In this document: one piece after another, positions 35,001 through 46,262 of the stretch
Layout: every line of letters starts with the position of its first letter
Numbering within the stretch: position 1 is the first letter of the stretch
NCBI GenBank assembly: GCA_030704615.1
Contig: CM060731.1
Location: 37,448,001 to 37,512,000 of the forward strand
DNA from: Takakia lepidozioides
Lineage: Eukaryota > Streptophyta > Takakiopsida > Takakiales > Takakiaceae
Length of the DNA stretch: 64,000 nt
Direction: 5' to 3'
Notes under the pieces: model-generated
The model's database searches: none
Seen by the model: only the letters and a program-made list of their open reading frames with translations
Told to the model about the DNA's origin: nothing
Translations under genes and position numbers: made by a program

Positions 35001-36149
35001 TATTTCCACTTCACCATCCTGGCTGCCTCAAAAACTAGTTACCATTTATATTACTACCATATTTCAGTGTCAGCCGAATAGCCGCAGGCAGCAACTTCAC
35101 CATACCCTGGCTTAAACATCTAGCTCACAAAGCCATCTGGGTTGGAACATAACAGGGGTCTTATACCAACATAGGTACCCGAGTAGCTGCAGCAAACAGT
35201 TCCTTGCAACATCTCAATTTGTTTCCAACTACCATAAGGTAAGCAAAGCAAACTAGGGCCTGGAAAACAGATGTGTGTCTCTCACACAAGCCATCATAAC
35301 CCAAGTTGTCACCACATAACAGAGGTTTTCCACTGGCTGGGCCGAAATAGCCCATCGTAGAAAGCATTACATTTGTTCTTGAAAAATCAAGGAGAAAAAG
35401 AGATAGGATCAAGAAAAACCGTTTTTCAGCATTTTAAGATGAGTCCCTGGCAAGCGATTCCTTCCCCTGCTCTGCAATCCCACTTGGCATCCAACAACAC
35501 CTAGACATCAGAATATTAAGTGGAAGCCCTCACTTGTGCCTGTCCCAAAAACAACCACAACGCGTTGTGAGTTAGTGAGGATGCACGAGGTGAGTAGCAG
35601 GCTTCCACACTTGCTATCGAGGTCAAATACACTTCAATCTAAAGCGCATAGAATGCCAAAGAAAGCAGGGAAGCAAATTAAACAGAAAAAGAACCTTTGT
35701 TAGTTTGGGGGAGAGTTGTAATCTCTCCACAAGCCTAACCGGGCAGGGAGGACTCCGCCAGCACCACAACACTGCTACCTTAACCAAAGCAAAGTCGTGC
35801 CACAAGAAAAAAGAGCTTGGTCTCAAAAGGTAGGGTTTATAAAGGGAGGGAGAGAGACTTCCTTGTTCTATCAAGACGCCGCCATTCATCAAAGATCTAG
35901 AGGAAGGCTCCTAGGGAAACGTCATAAGTATGCAGGTGGTACCTCCGCCATCACTGCTGCGGTTCCCTTGTGCAGCAAAAAAACAGACAACTGAGACAGT
36001 GAATCTTCCCTCATCTCTAAGCCACCGCCATCGCCTTAAAGAGCCCGCCTAGGCGGCGCTCACAGGAGCCATAAACACTCAAGGAAATTCCATGCAACCC
36101 AATTTTTCAATTTTTTCAATTTTCTCAAAGATGGAAGTCGGGACGACAA
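32061..36149. repeat. non-coding repeat region with two diverged copies about 2.2 kb apart
   Basis: Blocks near 32080-32140 (ACAAGACCCACTAGGGTCAT) recur near 34355-34420. Blocks near 33360-33450 (GTTAGTGAGGAT...TCATCGATGTCAA) recur near 35560-35630. This suggests a duplicated unit of about 2.2 kb. A short tandem array lies at 33990-34290. No protein domain or RNA gene was recognised; frames are short. Confidence 0.45.
33990..34290. repeat. short tandem array (three partial copies)
   Basis: Each copy has AGGTAATTC, then CATCCGGTATGGATG (itself nearly palindromic), then GTCAATAAA(A/G)GAGGAATG. Copies start at about 33993, 34129 and 34216. The third is more diverged. Confidence 0.6.
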
Positions 36150-37380
36150 TTCATAAACCTAGTTTCCAGAGGGAGAGAGAGGGAGAGAGAGGGAAAGAGA
36201 AAAAAAAAAAAAAAAAAAAAAAAAGGAGGGGGGGGGGGGGGGGGGAGGGGAGGGGTTGACTGAGCAGCAGCAGCTCCCCCCCCCCCCCCCTCCACCTGTT
36301 TTTTTTTGTTTTTTCCGTCATCACTCCCTCTCTCCTCTCTCTCCACATCCTGATGGGACAGAGAGAGAGATGCAGGAAAAGAGGGAGAGAGAGGGAGAGA
36401 AGGAGAGAGGGACTGTTGAGGGGAAAAAAAAAAGAAAAACAAAAGGTGGGGCGGTGGGGGAGTGACTGAGAGTAGCTGCTCAGCACTCCCAACCCCCCAC
36501 CTCCCCCCCCCCCCCCCCCTAAACAGTCCATTTCTCTCCACATCTTCATGGGACAGAGGGAGAGATGGACAGAGGGACAGGGGAGAGATGAAAAAAGAAG
36601 AAGATGAAAAAACAAAAAAAAAATGGTGGGGGGGGGGGGTGGTGACAGAGTGAGAGTGCGGAGAGAGAGAGGGAGAGAGAGAGAGAGATGAGGGAAAAAA
36701 AAATAAAAATAAAATAAAATGTGGGGCGGGGGGGGAGTGACTGAGCAGTTGCTTCCTCTTTCTCCCTCTCTATCTCTCTCCACATCGTGATGGAACAGAG
36801 GGAGAGAGGCAGCGAGGGAGAGAGGGAGAGAGAGGGACTGTTGAGGGGGAAAAAATAAATAAAAAATGTGAGGGGGGGGGGGGGGGGCAGCTACTCCAAT
36901 CACTTCCCCACCCCCCACTGTTTTTTTTTTTTTTTCCCCTCAACAGTCCCTCTCTCTCCACATCCTGATGGGACAGAGGGACAGCGAGGGATAGATGAGG
37001 GAAAAGAGGAGAGAGGGAGAGAGTGGGAGAGATGAGGGAAAAATAAAAAAGAAGGTTGGGGGGGGGGAGTGACTCAGCAGCTGCTGCTGCTCAGTCACTT
37101 CCCCCCTCCACCTTTTCGTTTTTGTTTGTGGAATGGTGGGGGGTGCTGAAAGCAGCTTGCTGCTGCTGGTCTTAGCCCCCCCCCCCGACCTTCATTTTTT
37201 GGTTTTGGCAATGGTGGGGGCCACTGAGAGGGTGCCTGCTGCTACTCTCAGTCCCCCCCATTTTTATTTTTTTATTTTTTGGAATGGTGGGGGGCTGACA
37301 ACAGCAACAAGTGCTGGTGCTCTCAGCACCCCCCCCCCCCCCCCTCTTTTCATTTTTTGCTTATCAGCAGAGAGAGAAAG
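36150..37380. repeat. array of foldback (inverted-repeat) units with GA spacers
   Basis: At least six units follow each other. Each has poly-A, then (A)ATGGTGGGGG, then a short G/C arm such as AGTGACTGAGCAGC, then its reverse complement, poly-C, and poly-T. Clear palindromes lie near 37050-37120, 37130-37205, 37208-37278 and 37282-37358. Spacers carry CTCTCCACATCCTGATGGGACAGAG at about 36340, 36536, 36777 and 36955 (shown here as separate short blocks). Long G and C runs may form quadruplex or slipped structures. No coding content. Confidence 0.75.
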
Positions 37381-37515
37381 GGGGAGACAAAGATATAGAG
37401 ACATAAAGATAGAGGGAGAGGAAGAGAGAGGAAAGGGGAGGGTCAGGCCTTGTTGGTTTTTGGCATGTGAAATCACACGGTAGTAGTGTTGTGGGCGCAA
37501 GGATAAGCTGGTAGT

Positions 37516-39731
37516 ATGGCGAAGGATAAGGAGAAGGGGCCGCCAAAGGACAAGGAGAAGGCGCCATCGAAGGACAAGGAGAAGGTGCCGCCGAAGGAGC
37601 AGAAATCGCCTGCCGCTAAGGTAGGGAAGCCTGACAACGCTCCCGTCATTGACGGCCGTGTGACACAGTCCACTTGGTCCAAACTCACCAGCCCTATAGG
37701 CGGCTATGTGAGAGGACCAAGCCGTCGAGGCCTCCACGCCCTCGAAGGTTGAGGCTGGGGATGAGCCTCCACTTGAGGGTGGTGCACCCAATGTTCAGGC
37801 TGGGACGCCACCCCACGAGCTGATGGAGGGCCCTGACTTTTACGCGGGGAAGCGCATTCTCAGATCTGCCGCCAGGTATGGGCAACTTAATCTTAGCCCC
37901 ACCGCCAATGCCTTTTCCCCTTCTTCTGCAGCCAAGAGGGCTTATAAGGGGGGGGGGCTCAGAAGGGGGTGGGTTCCTCCTCACCTTGGGAGAAGAGGGA
38001 GGCTTCAAAGGAGGCTGCAATGAGGTGGAAGGAGGAGGAAAGGTAGAGGGAGGAAGACAAGAAGAGGGAAGAGGGAAATAAGGGGGCACGGGAAAGGGAG
38101 GGGGAAGAGGAGAGGGTGACACTGGCTATGGAGGGCCCCTTGCGAAGTCCGTCGCCTGAACGGTCAATGAAGAAGACCCTAGACTTTGGGGCGCCGCCTG
38201 CGAGCCTATTGGGTGCATGGGATAGGCTTCCACCCTTATTCCGATAGGGCAACATTGAGGTCATGGACGCAAATGTGAGCCTCTTTCCTTCACCTTTTTT
38301 TTCTTTCCTTTGCCTTTCATTTTGTTTCTGGTTTGTTTCTAATTTTTTGGGTTTTGTGTTCAGGAGCTTGGCGCATTTGTGGCTAAGCTTGTGGCAAGCA
38401 GTGGGATTGCCACCGACAAAGCAGGGACAGTGGTGGTGCCTACCCATGGGGACGGTAAGAGGAAGAGGAAAAGACGTCGTGTCCTTGAGGTTCCCCTAAT
38501 CATCAAGGAGGGTAGGGAAGTAGTGGAGGGGAAGGGGAAAGGACAGGCCCAGGAGATGGAGCGTAAGAGAAAGAGGCGTAGAAGGAGAGAGGTGCAGCCG
38601 GGGAGGGCACTAGTGGGGGAACAAAAGACAAGGGGGAGCTAGTCCAGATGAGCATGCAGCCGGTGGAGGGCATTAGCGGGGCAACAAAAGACAAGGGAGA
38701 GGTAGTTCAGAAGAGCGTGGACGAGGTAAAGACCTTGGGTCCCCGCAACCTTGATTTGCCAAAGATGAAGGTGCCCCCCTTAGAGACCAATAAGGTCGGT
38801 GACCCCATTGGTGAGTATTGGGAGGCCATGAAAAAAGTAGCCTTCGACTTGGCAGCGAGGTGGTTCCCTTGGCATATTGATTGGCCACGCTAATCACATC
38901 GCCATAGGCGAGCATTCGTGCAAGCACTTGAGGGCACATTTCCGGGTGAGTGGAATGAGGGGAAGCTCTTGGAACTGGTGGGAAAGAACCTCAAGGATAA
39001 GAGGTACCGTGCGCGACAAACCATTCGTAAGGCACTCAAGGCGGGGGTCAAACCAATGACCATGCCACATGGAATAACCAAGGTAAGACGCACTTCACTT
39101 GTCATTGGTGTCTTTGAATGCATGTTCATTGCGGTATGGAGTTCATTAACATTTATAATGTCTTTGTTGGGGCTGGACATGAATCTTGGGAGGCTCTCAT
39201 CGCAGGGGAGAGGGAAGAGCTGAAGGCGGAGATCTTCGCAAGGGGACGTGCGGCAACTGCAGCCCGCCTCGAGAAGTGTGCAGAATCAACACACAAGTGG
39301 GGCCCCGGCGGAAGCAAGAGTTTTGTCACCCGATTCGTAAGTGTTTTTTCTCTTGTCATACCCATTCTTCTTTTTTAGCTTCTTCCTTCCATTATGAATT
39401 CTGACTTGTCATTGCATTTGTATGTCATGTGCAGAAAAAGAAGTTTGAGAGGCCTCCCTCCGCTATCGAGCACAACTTTTGCAAGACTCAGGGGTGGAAG
39501 GCCTTTGTAGCCTCAATGGCCAAGACGCCACAATTGACGGAGGATAGTGCATCTGTAGGGGTGGGGATGGGTAGTTCAGTGGCTCGGCCGGATGGGGGAG
39601 AGCCAGTAGTAGGGGGTGGTTCGAAGGATGATGTAATCTTGGACTCGGCCTCATCATCCTCCAAATTGGATGCCCAGCGTAGCTTGCATTCCTCGGACGA
39701 GTACACCTATGACTCAGGTGATGAGGAGTGA
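37516..39731 (+). CDS. CACTA accessory-like gene (Transposase_24/TnpA-like), 5' half uncertain
   Basis: The 3' half is clean: segments 38918-39082, 39142-39336 and 39435-39731 join in phase 0. They read KDKRYRARQTIRKALKAG, then FINIYNVFVGAGHESWEAL, HKWGPGGSKSFVTRF, then KKKFERPPSAIEHNFCKTQG and a Ser/Asp-rich acidic tail. The spacing of a basic helical segment, an aromatic segment and a GGSKSF motif resembles the Ptta/En-Spm accessory protein family, which binds subterminal repeats. The 5' half starts at ATG 37516 with KDKEK repeats, continues in shifted frames (for example 37740-37960), and includes a segment from 38364 after a CAG acceptor. It has at least one frame change or unplaced intron. 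It lies just upstream of a CACTA-like terminus, which supports the assignment. Confidence 0.5.
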
Positions 39732-40516
39732 GGGATGGTTCCCAGTTAGAGACATGTAAAGGTAGTACTCGCATTATGTATACATTTATTCAGTTACCAT
39801 TTCGATCCTCATTCTAGCCTTAATGGACATGTGGATTCTAATCTAACCTATAGATTAGAATGCATGCATTTCATGCAAGCACGAGGCACACCCCAACCCC
39901 CAAGAACCCCACCCCCCCAAAACGAAAAATAAACCCCAAAACCCCACCCCAAATACCAGCTGGCTACCCTCCCACCCAGCGACGCCGGCGCGACTGCCGA
40001 GTGCGACCAGCGACGCTGTTGCAATTCACAGCCGTCGCAACAGAACCATGCCAACGTGGAGCTAGCAACGCCACGTGGAGCTAGCGAAGTCCGTGCGATT
40101 TCCGGGCGTCGCTACAGAACCTCCCTACCCATGGGGGTCTAGCGACGCCCACAAATGGCGGCGACGTCATGTCGATTCCCGGGCGTCGCCAGGCTGCGAC
40201 GTGCCGGCGACGCCAGCGCGTGGCTATTTCTGGGAAGTGGTGATGTCCTTGCGACTGCCCCATAACACAGGGGAAGGGATGGACCCCCCTCCATGCCCTT
40301 TGTTGCGACTCCTGGGAATCGCCATATTGCGACGCCCCGGAGGGGCAGCGTCTTTCCGCCATCGCTGGTCGTGGCTAGGTGGACCCGGGGGATTAGCGAT
40401 TCCCTTAGCAATTTGTCCCCGGCGCGCCTCGGGCGCTGTAGTGTATTTTCGTTGCTAGGCGCGGCGTTTGGAGGTTGCCGAGGCATCGCTAACCCCCCCC
40501 CCCAAACGTAGTAGTG
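39732..40516 (+). mobile_element. CACTA-like 3' terminal region with subterminal repeats
   Basis: From about 39960 the sequence is dense in GCGACG, CGTCGC and TGCGAC blocks on both strands, a pattern typical of CACTA subterminal repeats where accessory protein binds. The zone ends in CGTAGTAGTG (40507-40516), the reverse complement of a CACTACTACG start. The following CAC could be a 3-bp target duplication. The matching left terminus was not found with confidence; a similar GGGAATCGC-type block lies at about 17750-17840. Confidence 0.5.
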
Positions 40517-41151
40517 CACATACGAACTGATTTCGTCTGCAACCTCACAATGCATATTCATTGTCGCTAAACACAGATCTCGTCTGTCTACAGAATTGGA
40601 AGCCCCAGATTGCTCGACGAGAAGCATAGGTGTATCTGCTGTTGCTGGAATTACAGGAACTGGTGGGCGACCATGACACAAGCGCCGCATCCTGCAAGAA
40701 CTGAAATCAATACCGAGATCAGAAGTAGGTGTGCCACCACCATCATGAACTCAATAGCAGAAGAAGCACAAATCTTATTCAAAGAAGCTACTCTGTCCCT
40801 CTACCTAGTAGAAGTCATGGTGGCTTTCAAAGTATCCATTGCCACCAACCACAACTACAATTCCAGACTGAAATCAAGAAATGATGAATCACAAAGCAGA
40901 ATGGATTTTGCAAAATACATAAGAGGACTTGAAAACTAGGCATTCCAGTGTATAAATATCGTACGCTATTGATGCCTTAAGTTGCGTGCACGTAGCTCCC
41001 AGTTCACAACTCGAGCTTGGAGCTCGTTGTGCAATAGCGCCAGTGCCTAAAACTAAAATCTCAAAAACAAAAACTGCCCGGGTAGCAGGTACCGCTTGGC
41101 TTAAGATTGGACCAGTGCGCTACGCACGGTAGCTACCCCACATGGGCGTTG
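40517..41151. other. no gene recognised
   Basis: Sequence just beyond the CACTA-like terminus. Short open frames only. Confidence 0.35.
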
Positions 41152-41230
41152 TACTGGATGTAGCCGAGTTTCTACCTACCCTCGACCCCAGGGGTCTCGG
41201 GAGTAGGTAGAAACTCGGCTACATCCAGTA
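41152..41230. repeat. 34-bp inverted repeat hairpin
   Basis: Arms 41152-41185 and 41197-41230 are reverse complements with a few mismatches, around an 11-base loop. The arm starts TACTGGATGTAGCCGAGTTT. GC-rich GGGCG and GCGCC blocks flank it. It may be a MITE remnant or structured-RNA source; there is no coding content. Confidence 0.8.
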
Positions 41231-42678
41231 GCAGCGCCCCTGCGGGGCGCTACCTAGTACATAGTTGTTTGCTCAAGCGAAGGCACTGCTTCTTCCTCCT
41301 TTGATGTTTCCTCTTGTTCCATTTGCTCTTCAAGCACGTTATGAAGTAAGTATCAATTCATTGCTTGACGCATCATTTTCTAAAAGCTTGAAAACAGAGG
41401 CAGGACTCACACTTCACGTGGGCAGGATGTTAAGATGAGTGCAGAGGTGTCAAGTGGCGACTACTAGAATGTCCACCTGGATCTTACTTGGCTACATGTT
41501 TGCTGAGCTACTGTACAATATGACGAATTTTTCACAGCATGTATATATTGCAGGGGCGACACATCTGGAAATGGGGGCAGAAATAGGTGGCTCCATCGCC
41601 CATGCATCGTTGAAACTGGCGGTTGTGTGAACTCCGTTACCAACCTTAAGCTTGCAGCGACCTGCCTCATTGCAAACTTCTCAAGATTGCAATTTCACCC
41701 AACCTGCCAGCTGCAACATACATGTTCGATAACAACGCCTTCATTTTGCTACATGTAAAGATGATAGTATTCGACTTTAAATTTTCCTTTTGCATCCCGT
41801 CGAATAGGTACAGGGCATCCTTACGACAACCACGGTGCGCATACCTGCAATCGTTGCATTCCATGACACCTCAGTTCAATCACCCATCCGATCAAACACT
41901 CGTCTTGCATCCTCGATGCTCCAGCATTTGGCAAACATGTCCATTAGTGTATAGTTCAGAATGATATCTTGCACAATTTCAGCTTTCATAATGTCCAAAT
42001 GTACATCTTTTCCACTTTCAAGGGCTACCACGCTTGCCTAAAAAGAAAACGAATGTGACATAGTTGTAATAAGTCTTCGCCTCTTCTCCTCTTGCAATTA
42101 TCGCACTCCATAACTTCACATGTCGTTTAGCCATCGAACAATACCTGTCGTCGAGGTCTCGACTCTAATGGAAGGGAAATGCGAGCCTTAAAAAAATAAA
42201 AATAAAAATAAAATGCGAGCCTTAGTGACAACACGCTTGATGAGTTCTTTGATGCCAAAGCTGTGAAAGGACAGGTAGGCGTGGGAGGTGATAGGCTCCG
42301 GTGGTCTCATACTCTTCGAGTGCATTAAGAATGATAGAATTGTAGAGATGTTTTATTAGCTTCTCGACAATGAAGCCAGTATCGTTGCTGATATAGTCAG
42401 CATGCAGTGGTGACTTCTATGGTTGAGATCATGAAAAAAACCATGGACGCCCTACAACCTTCTTGGCCATGAATCTAATTCTCATAGCGAGAGGTTTTCT
42501 AAAGAATGGAGGGATACAGTAGAAAGAAACTGTTGCTATAGTCCAAGACAACCATGATGAACTAGAGTGTATTACATTTAAATGAAAAGATATGTACAAC
42601 ACACTGTACACAATGTTGAGCCTCCATACACAAGTGTCCAAGGTAACAGCTTTTACATTGCTAACAACTGTGGAGTGG
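41231..42678. other. no gene recognised
   Basis: About 1.4 kb of AT-leaning sequence with an AATAAAAAT run near 42195. The segments GCGAGCCTTA(A/G) flank that run as a short direct repeat. No domain or RNA gene was recognised. Confidence 0.35.
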
Positions 42679-42795
42679 CTCAGAATGATGTAGCATCAGT
42701 AGTCACAACGTTTTTCTCAAGCACTGGAACCAGCATGTTACAAACATGTGATTACTGAAAACATGTTGTGACTACTAAGGCTACATCATTCTGAG
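42679..42795. repeat. foldback element with about 38-bp arms
   Basis: The left arm 42679-42715 starts CTCAGAATGATGTAGC. The right arm 42757-42795 is its reverse complement with a few mismatches, around a loop of about 40 bases. A further AGTAGTCAC copy follows near 42820. It resembles a small MITE and lies directly beside the broken end of the inverted SET-gene copy. Confidence 0.75.
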
Positions 42796-42857
42796 ATTCC
42801 TTTTCACATGTTCTCAGTAGTCACATCTCCTTGATCAACTATGAGCTAAAAATGAAT

Positions 42858-43685
42858 CTAACGTGGAGGTAGTACCGGCCGAGATGGCAGGGATGGCGAT
42901 AGTGATAAGGAAAGAACATGTACAACATGAGAAATGGAAGATGGGGATGATGGGGGTGGCGATGTCGAGGATGACGAATGTATGTGCGCAGGCAGCAAAC
43001 GCCTGGTCCGGTGCCCAAAAATAGAGAAACACGCATCATACCCTGCTACCTCACATACTGCATCTATGTCATGTTGCGAGAAAAAAATTGTTACATCCGG
43101 AGGGGATGGGCCTCGTAAGAAGGAAGAAACCCGCATCGATATGCCTCTTGAGTAAAAAGATTGCGAGCTTGGACATCAAGACGGGGCTGCAAGATGCATG
43201 ATATGAAATGCATCAATACTTAATTCACAAATGTGAGGTTTCGTTAGGTATAGTACTTTTAATTGAGGAATACATCAGAAAGTATGAGGATGACTTACCT
43301 TTGCTGCATCAACAATCTCGTACTTGCGGTAATGTTTTTGCACAACATGGGGTCGCCGCATCATTGATCTGGTGCTCCCAGGCGGTAGTCATGCCCAACA
43401 CCAATTGCACCAACACTCAATCTTGGGGAGGCGGTCTAGGCCGGGTCTCCCCGGGGCTCGTGGCTCTGGACTCGGTGGCCTACGACCTCGGGGTGGTGGC
43501 CGTGGGGGCAAAGGGTGGACGTCATGCTCATCCTCCCGGACCTGCCCTGGGTACCTACGACGCCGCCTAACTCGCGGACGAGGCGAATGTGTTGTCTCGC
43601 CCTCAACAGGTGGCTGTGGCACAGCCGGTACATACGGTGCCGGGAGCGAATCCTCAAGCGTGACACGTCGATAAACTCGTACCAT
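42858..43685 (-). pseudogene. truncated second copy of the SET-domain gene (5' part only)
   Basis: The minus strand matches the gene at 18632-19590. It has the start block VYRRVTLEDSL, the Pro/Arg-rich part, the Cys block IECWCNWCWA, and then QHDIDAVCEVAGYDACF from the second exon. The codon after WCWA is TGA where copy A has CGA, a change expected from CpG deamination. A frame change follows near 43090. Copy B has one Ser/Pro linker unit and ends near 42858, before the SET domain. An extra segment (PAPYVPA and an RYPGQVREDEHD block) shows it is not a recent copy. Confidence 0.8.
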
Positions 43686-44189
43686 GACCTATACATGTAT
43701 GAGTAGCAATTGACTTAGAAAAAATTACAAAATCAAAAACAAAAACAAATATTTGGACTAAAACATTCGAGCAGGAACCCAAGACTTCATGTAGTACATT
43801 CGACATACATATTTTGGGCTACACTTGCAGCTCTAAACACTTGTGGCGCCGTCGGTGGTTGATTGTGATGCACGTGGCAAGGTCCAGGGTTTCTTTCTTG
43901 ATTGGAGGCGGACGTTAGTTCAACGTCCAATTTCATTTGTCACTCTACAAGTGTAAGACTTACCCCCTGTGCATTACTATTTCCGGGTTACAATTGGTGC
44001 ACCTCAAAACACAGACCTAGCAATGCTGGGGGCCTAAAACTCCATAGGACGTACCCCTTCAGGACCAAGAACAACAGGTCTCCGCAAATCCGACAGATGC
44101 CATTTTCCCTGCAAGATAAATCACAAAACTGCTGCTACTTCTTTTGCTCAAATCTTCCATAGTTAAACATTCACCCAAGAGATGGGGCC
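43686..44189. other. no gene recognised
   Basis: Upstream flank of the inverted SET-gene copy. Nothing else is seen. Confidence 0.35.
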
Positions 44190-44510
44190 TGGAGGAGTTG
44201 AGCTTGATCAAATAAGGTCTGGTGATCATCGAAGCTATCAATCGATGGCTCAATTTATGGCTGCGTGTGTACCATGCCTTTCAATGGGTAGTTTCCCTGT
44301 ACCCAGAATCAACATCACAACATGGAAAGGAAAACAACAAGGAAAACATACTAAAAGACAAACTTCTGGTGTGGTTGCTGATTCTTACACATTTGTAAGA
44401 CAATGAGGCAATGTCAGGGACTGTAAAAAGGAGGGAGGAGAAGGAGAACGCACCACAATCGTAGTCGAGGGGGCTATGAGCTTCACGGTAAGTCAGAGAA
44501 AACTTGCAGT
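44190..44510 (+). repeat. dispersed repeat, copy B (copy A at 9570-9900)
   Basis: Shares ordered blocks with copy A: GAGCTTGATCAAA, CCCTGTACCCAGAA, ACATACTAAAAGACAAAC, TTGCTGATTCTTACA and GGGACTGTAAAAAGG. The block at 44219-44252 is inverted relative to copy A. No protein motif. Confidence 0.6.
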
Positions 44511-46262
44511 AGGATGGAAAGATGTGTCAAGGGAGTAACCCATCGGGAAAACACATTATGAACTGGTTGGACACTCCTCACAATTCCCACGAATGGAGAT
44601 TTCCGCAATCTGTGTCTTTGTGGATAAGCTTAGAACTTGTACATGCAGGTGATCTCAGAGCCATCAATCTCACCATGAATCTTGGGTTGGAGCCTATGTT
44701 GGTACACAATATCATTCTCTTAGCTGTATTGGGCCGGCATTGCTTGCCAAAATGTGCATGTAGCACAAGAAGTCCATGCCAAAAGTAAAATGGACCATAA
44801 AACTTGCTTGCCTCTTGACAGAAGGCAATGGCTGTGGAACAACGAGGCAATTGCAATAGCTAGCATCATTCTTCTGGCGCTACATGCTGGACTCCAAGTA
44901 CTATGCTATTCAAAAGCAATACAATGTGGGTCTCGTGAGACAGAAGTTTTCATAAGTGGCTTAGTAAACGTCAAATACAGTAGCCTCATGTGGACAAGGT
45001 GCATCTCCGCATGCTCCTGGGGCAGACAGGATAGTGTGTACCCAAGACTTGGCCAGCACCAGGAACGAAAGATACAGACGAGCGCACAGTAAAGGTTATC
45101 TATCAAATCAAACGTAAGTCTGCACTTCAATGCACCCCAATGGCGTTGGAACTCGAAAGAGTACATACACAGTACTATTCGAAGCGCAACTAGAAACATA
45201 CGACTTGCGGGGGAACTAATGGATACTGCTCCGACACATTGATTGCCGATAGAAAATTCTTTCCTGCTATGGTGTATCCATTGGCCCCTGAGTTACATTA
45301 TGGCCACATGAGTGTATGCACATCTACCTTTCACCATTCTCCGCCACCGCTGACCTCCACCGTTCAGGAATAACAAAATGGCGCTACAGTAGTTCTCAAC
45401 AACATGTAAGCCGTAATGGTTCACATGAGCAGCTTTTTTTTTCTCTTGCTAGTAACTGGGTAATTGATGTGGGCCGTCCAGCGGTAGATGTTGGTCTCGT
45501 CACAGCTCATCTGAATGTCACCATCGCCCCCTTCGTCTCTCTGCATTTTCTTGTGTTCCTTGAACAGCCTTTCTCTTGCCTGCGACTATCCCCATGCACA
45601 AACCCCCTTTAGTCGCTTCCTCTTTTCAGTCCTAACGTGGGTTTCTCTCTCCATTGCTTATCTGGTAAAGCTGAAATGCACGGAACTGCAAGCACGTGGA
45701 CATGAACATCTCCCATCGAAGATTTGCATGTAATCATCGTTGTCTCGGTGTTCTACTTCTTTAGCAATCGTCAAACAATTATCTCAATTCTCTTTGAATG
45801 AGCGGATCGTAGACTTACCGCCAGCTCTGCAACAACTCACTGCTCCTCGATCTCTTGCCCTCTCCTTATCCCCCCCCCCCCCCCCGGGTCTCTCGATCTC
45901 TCTGCAATTGACCTCTTGCATAAGAAGAATGGGTCGTTAGGAGAATCCGACCCAACCGTGGCACATAGATTTCAAGACAACATTTGATGCAAACTTTAGT
46001 GTCCCGTGCAAGTGCTGCATATTTACCAACAAGCGAGTTGTTTTTCTTTGTATACAGTAGTGCCTAACCTATGCCCACTTATTTGTTTTAGGGTTCTTCC
46101 GTTCTTGTGTGCAAAACGTTTCTCATTTCCTTATGTGGGCAACACCCAGTGTGGGTTGATGTGAACTGCTCAGTGGAGGAAGGGAGGGGGAGAGAGAGAG
46201 AGAGAGAGAGAGAGATGTTGGGGAGGAGGAGATAGCAGAGGCAAACACGGACAGAATCAGCA
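44511..46262. other. intergenic, nothing recognised
   Basis: A C-run lies near 45872-45886 and a (GA)n microsatellite at about 46190-46215. The latter is just upstream of the next start codon and probably in its 5' leader. No coding exon or RNA gene was recognised. Confidence 0.35.

Noticed and set aside
36151-36918. Long minus-strand open frame rich in Pro, Ser and Phe
   Set aside because: It is a translation of GA, poly-C and poly-T microsatellites; no domain, and the frame is explained by composition.
37479-37488. GGTAGTAGTG as a second CACTA-type terminus
   Set aside because: It lacks subterminal repeats and a paired inverted terminus; probably chance.
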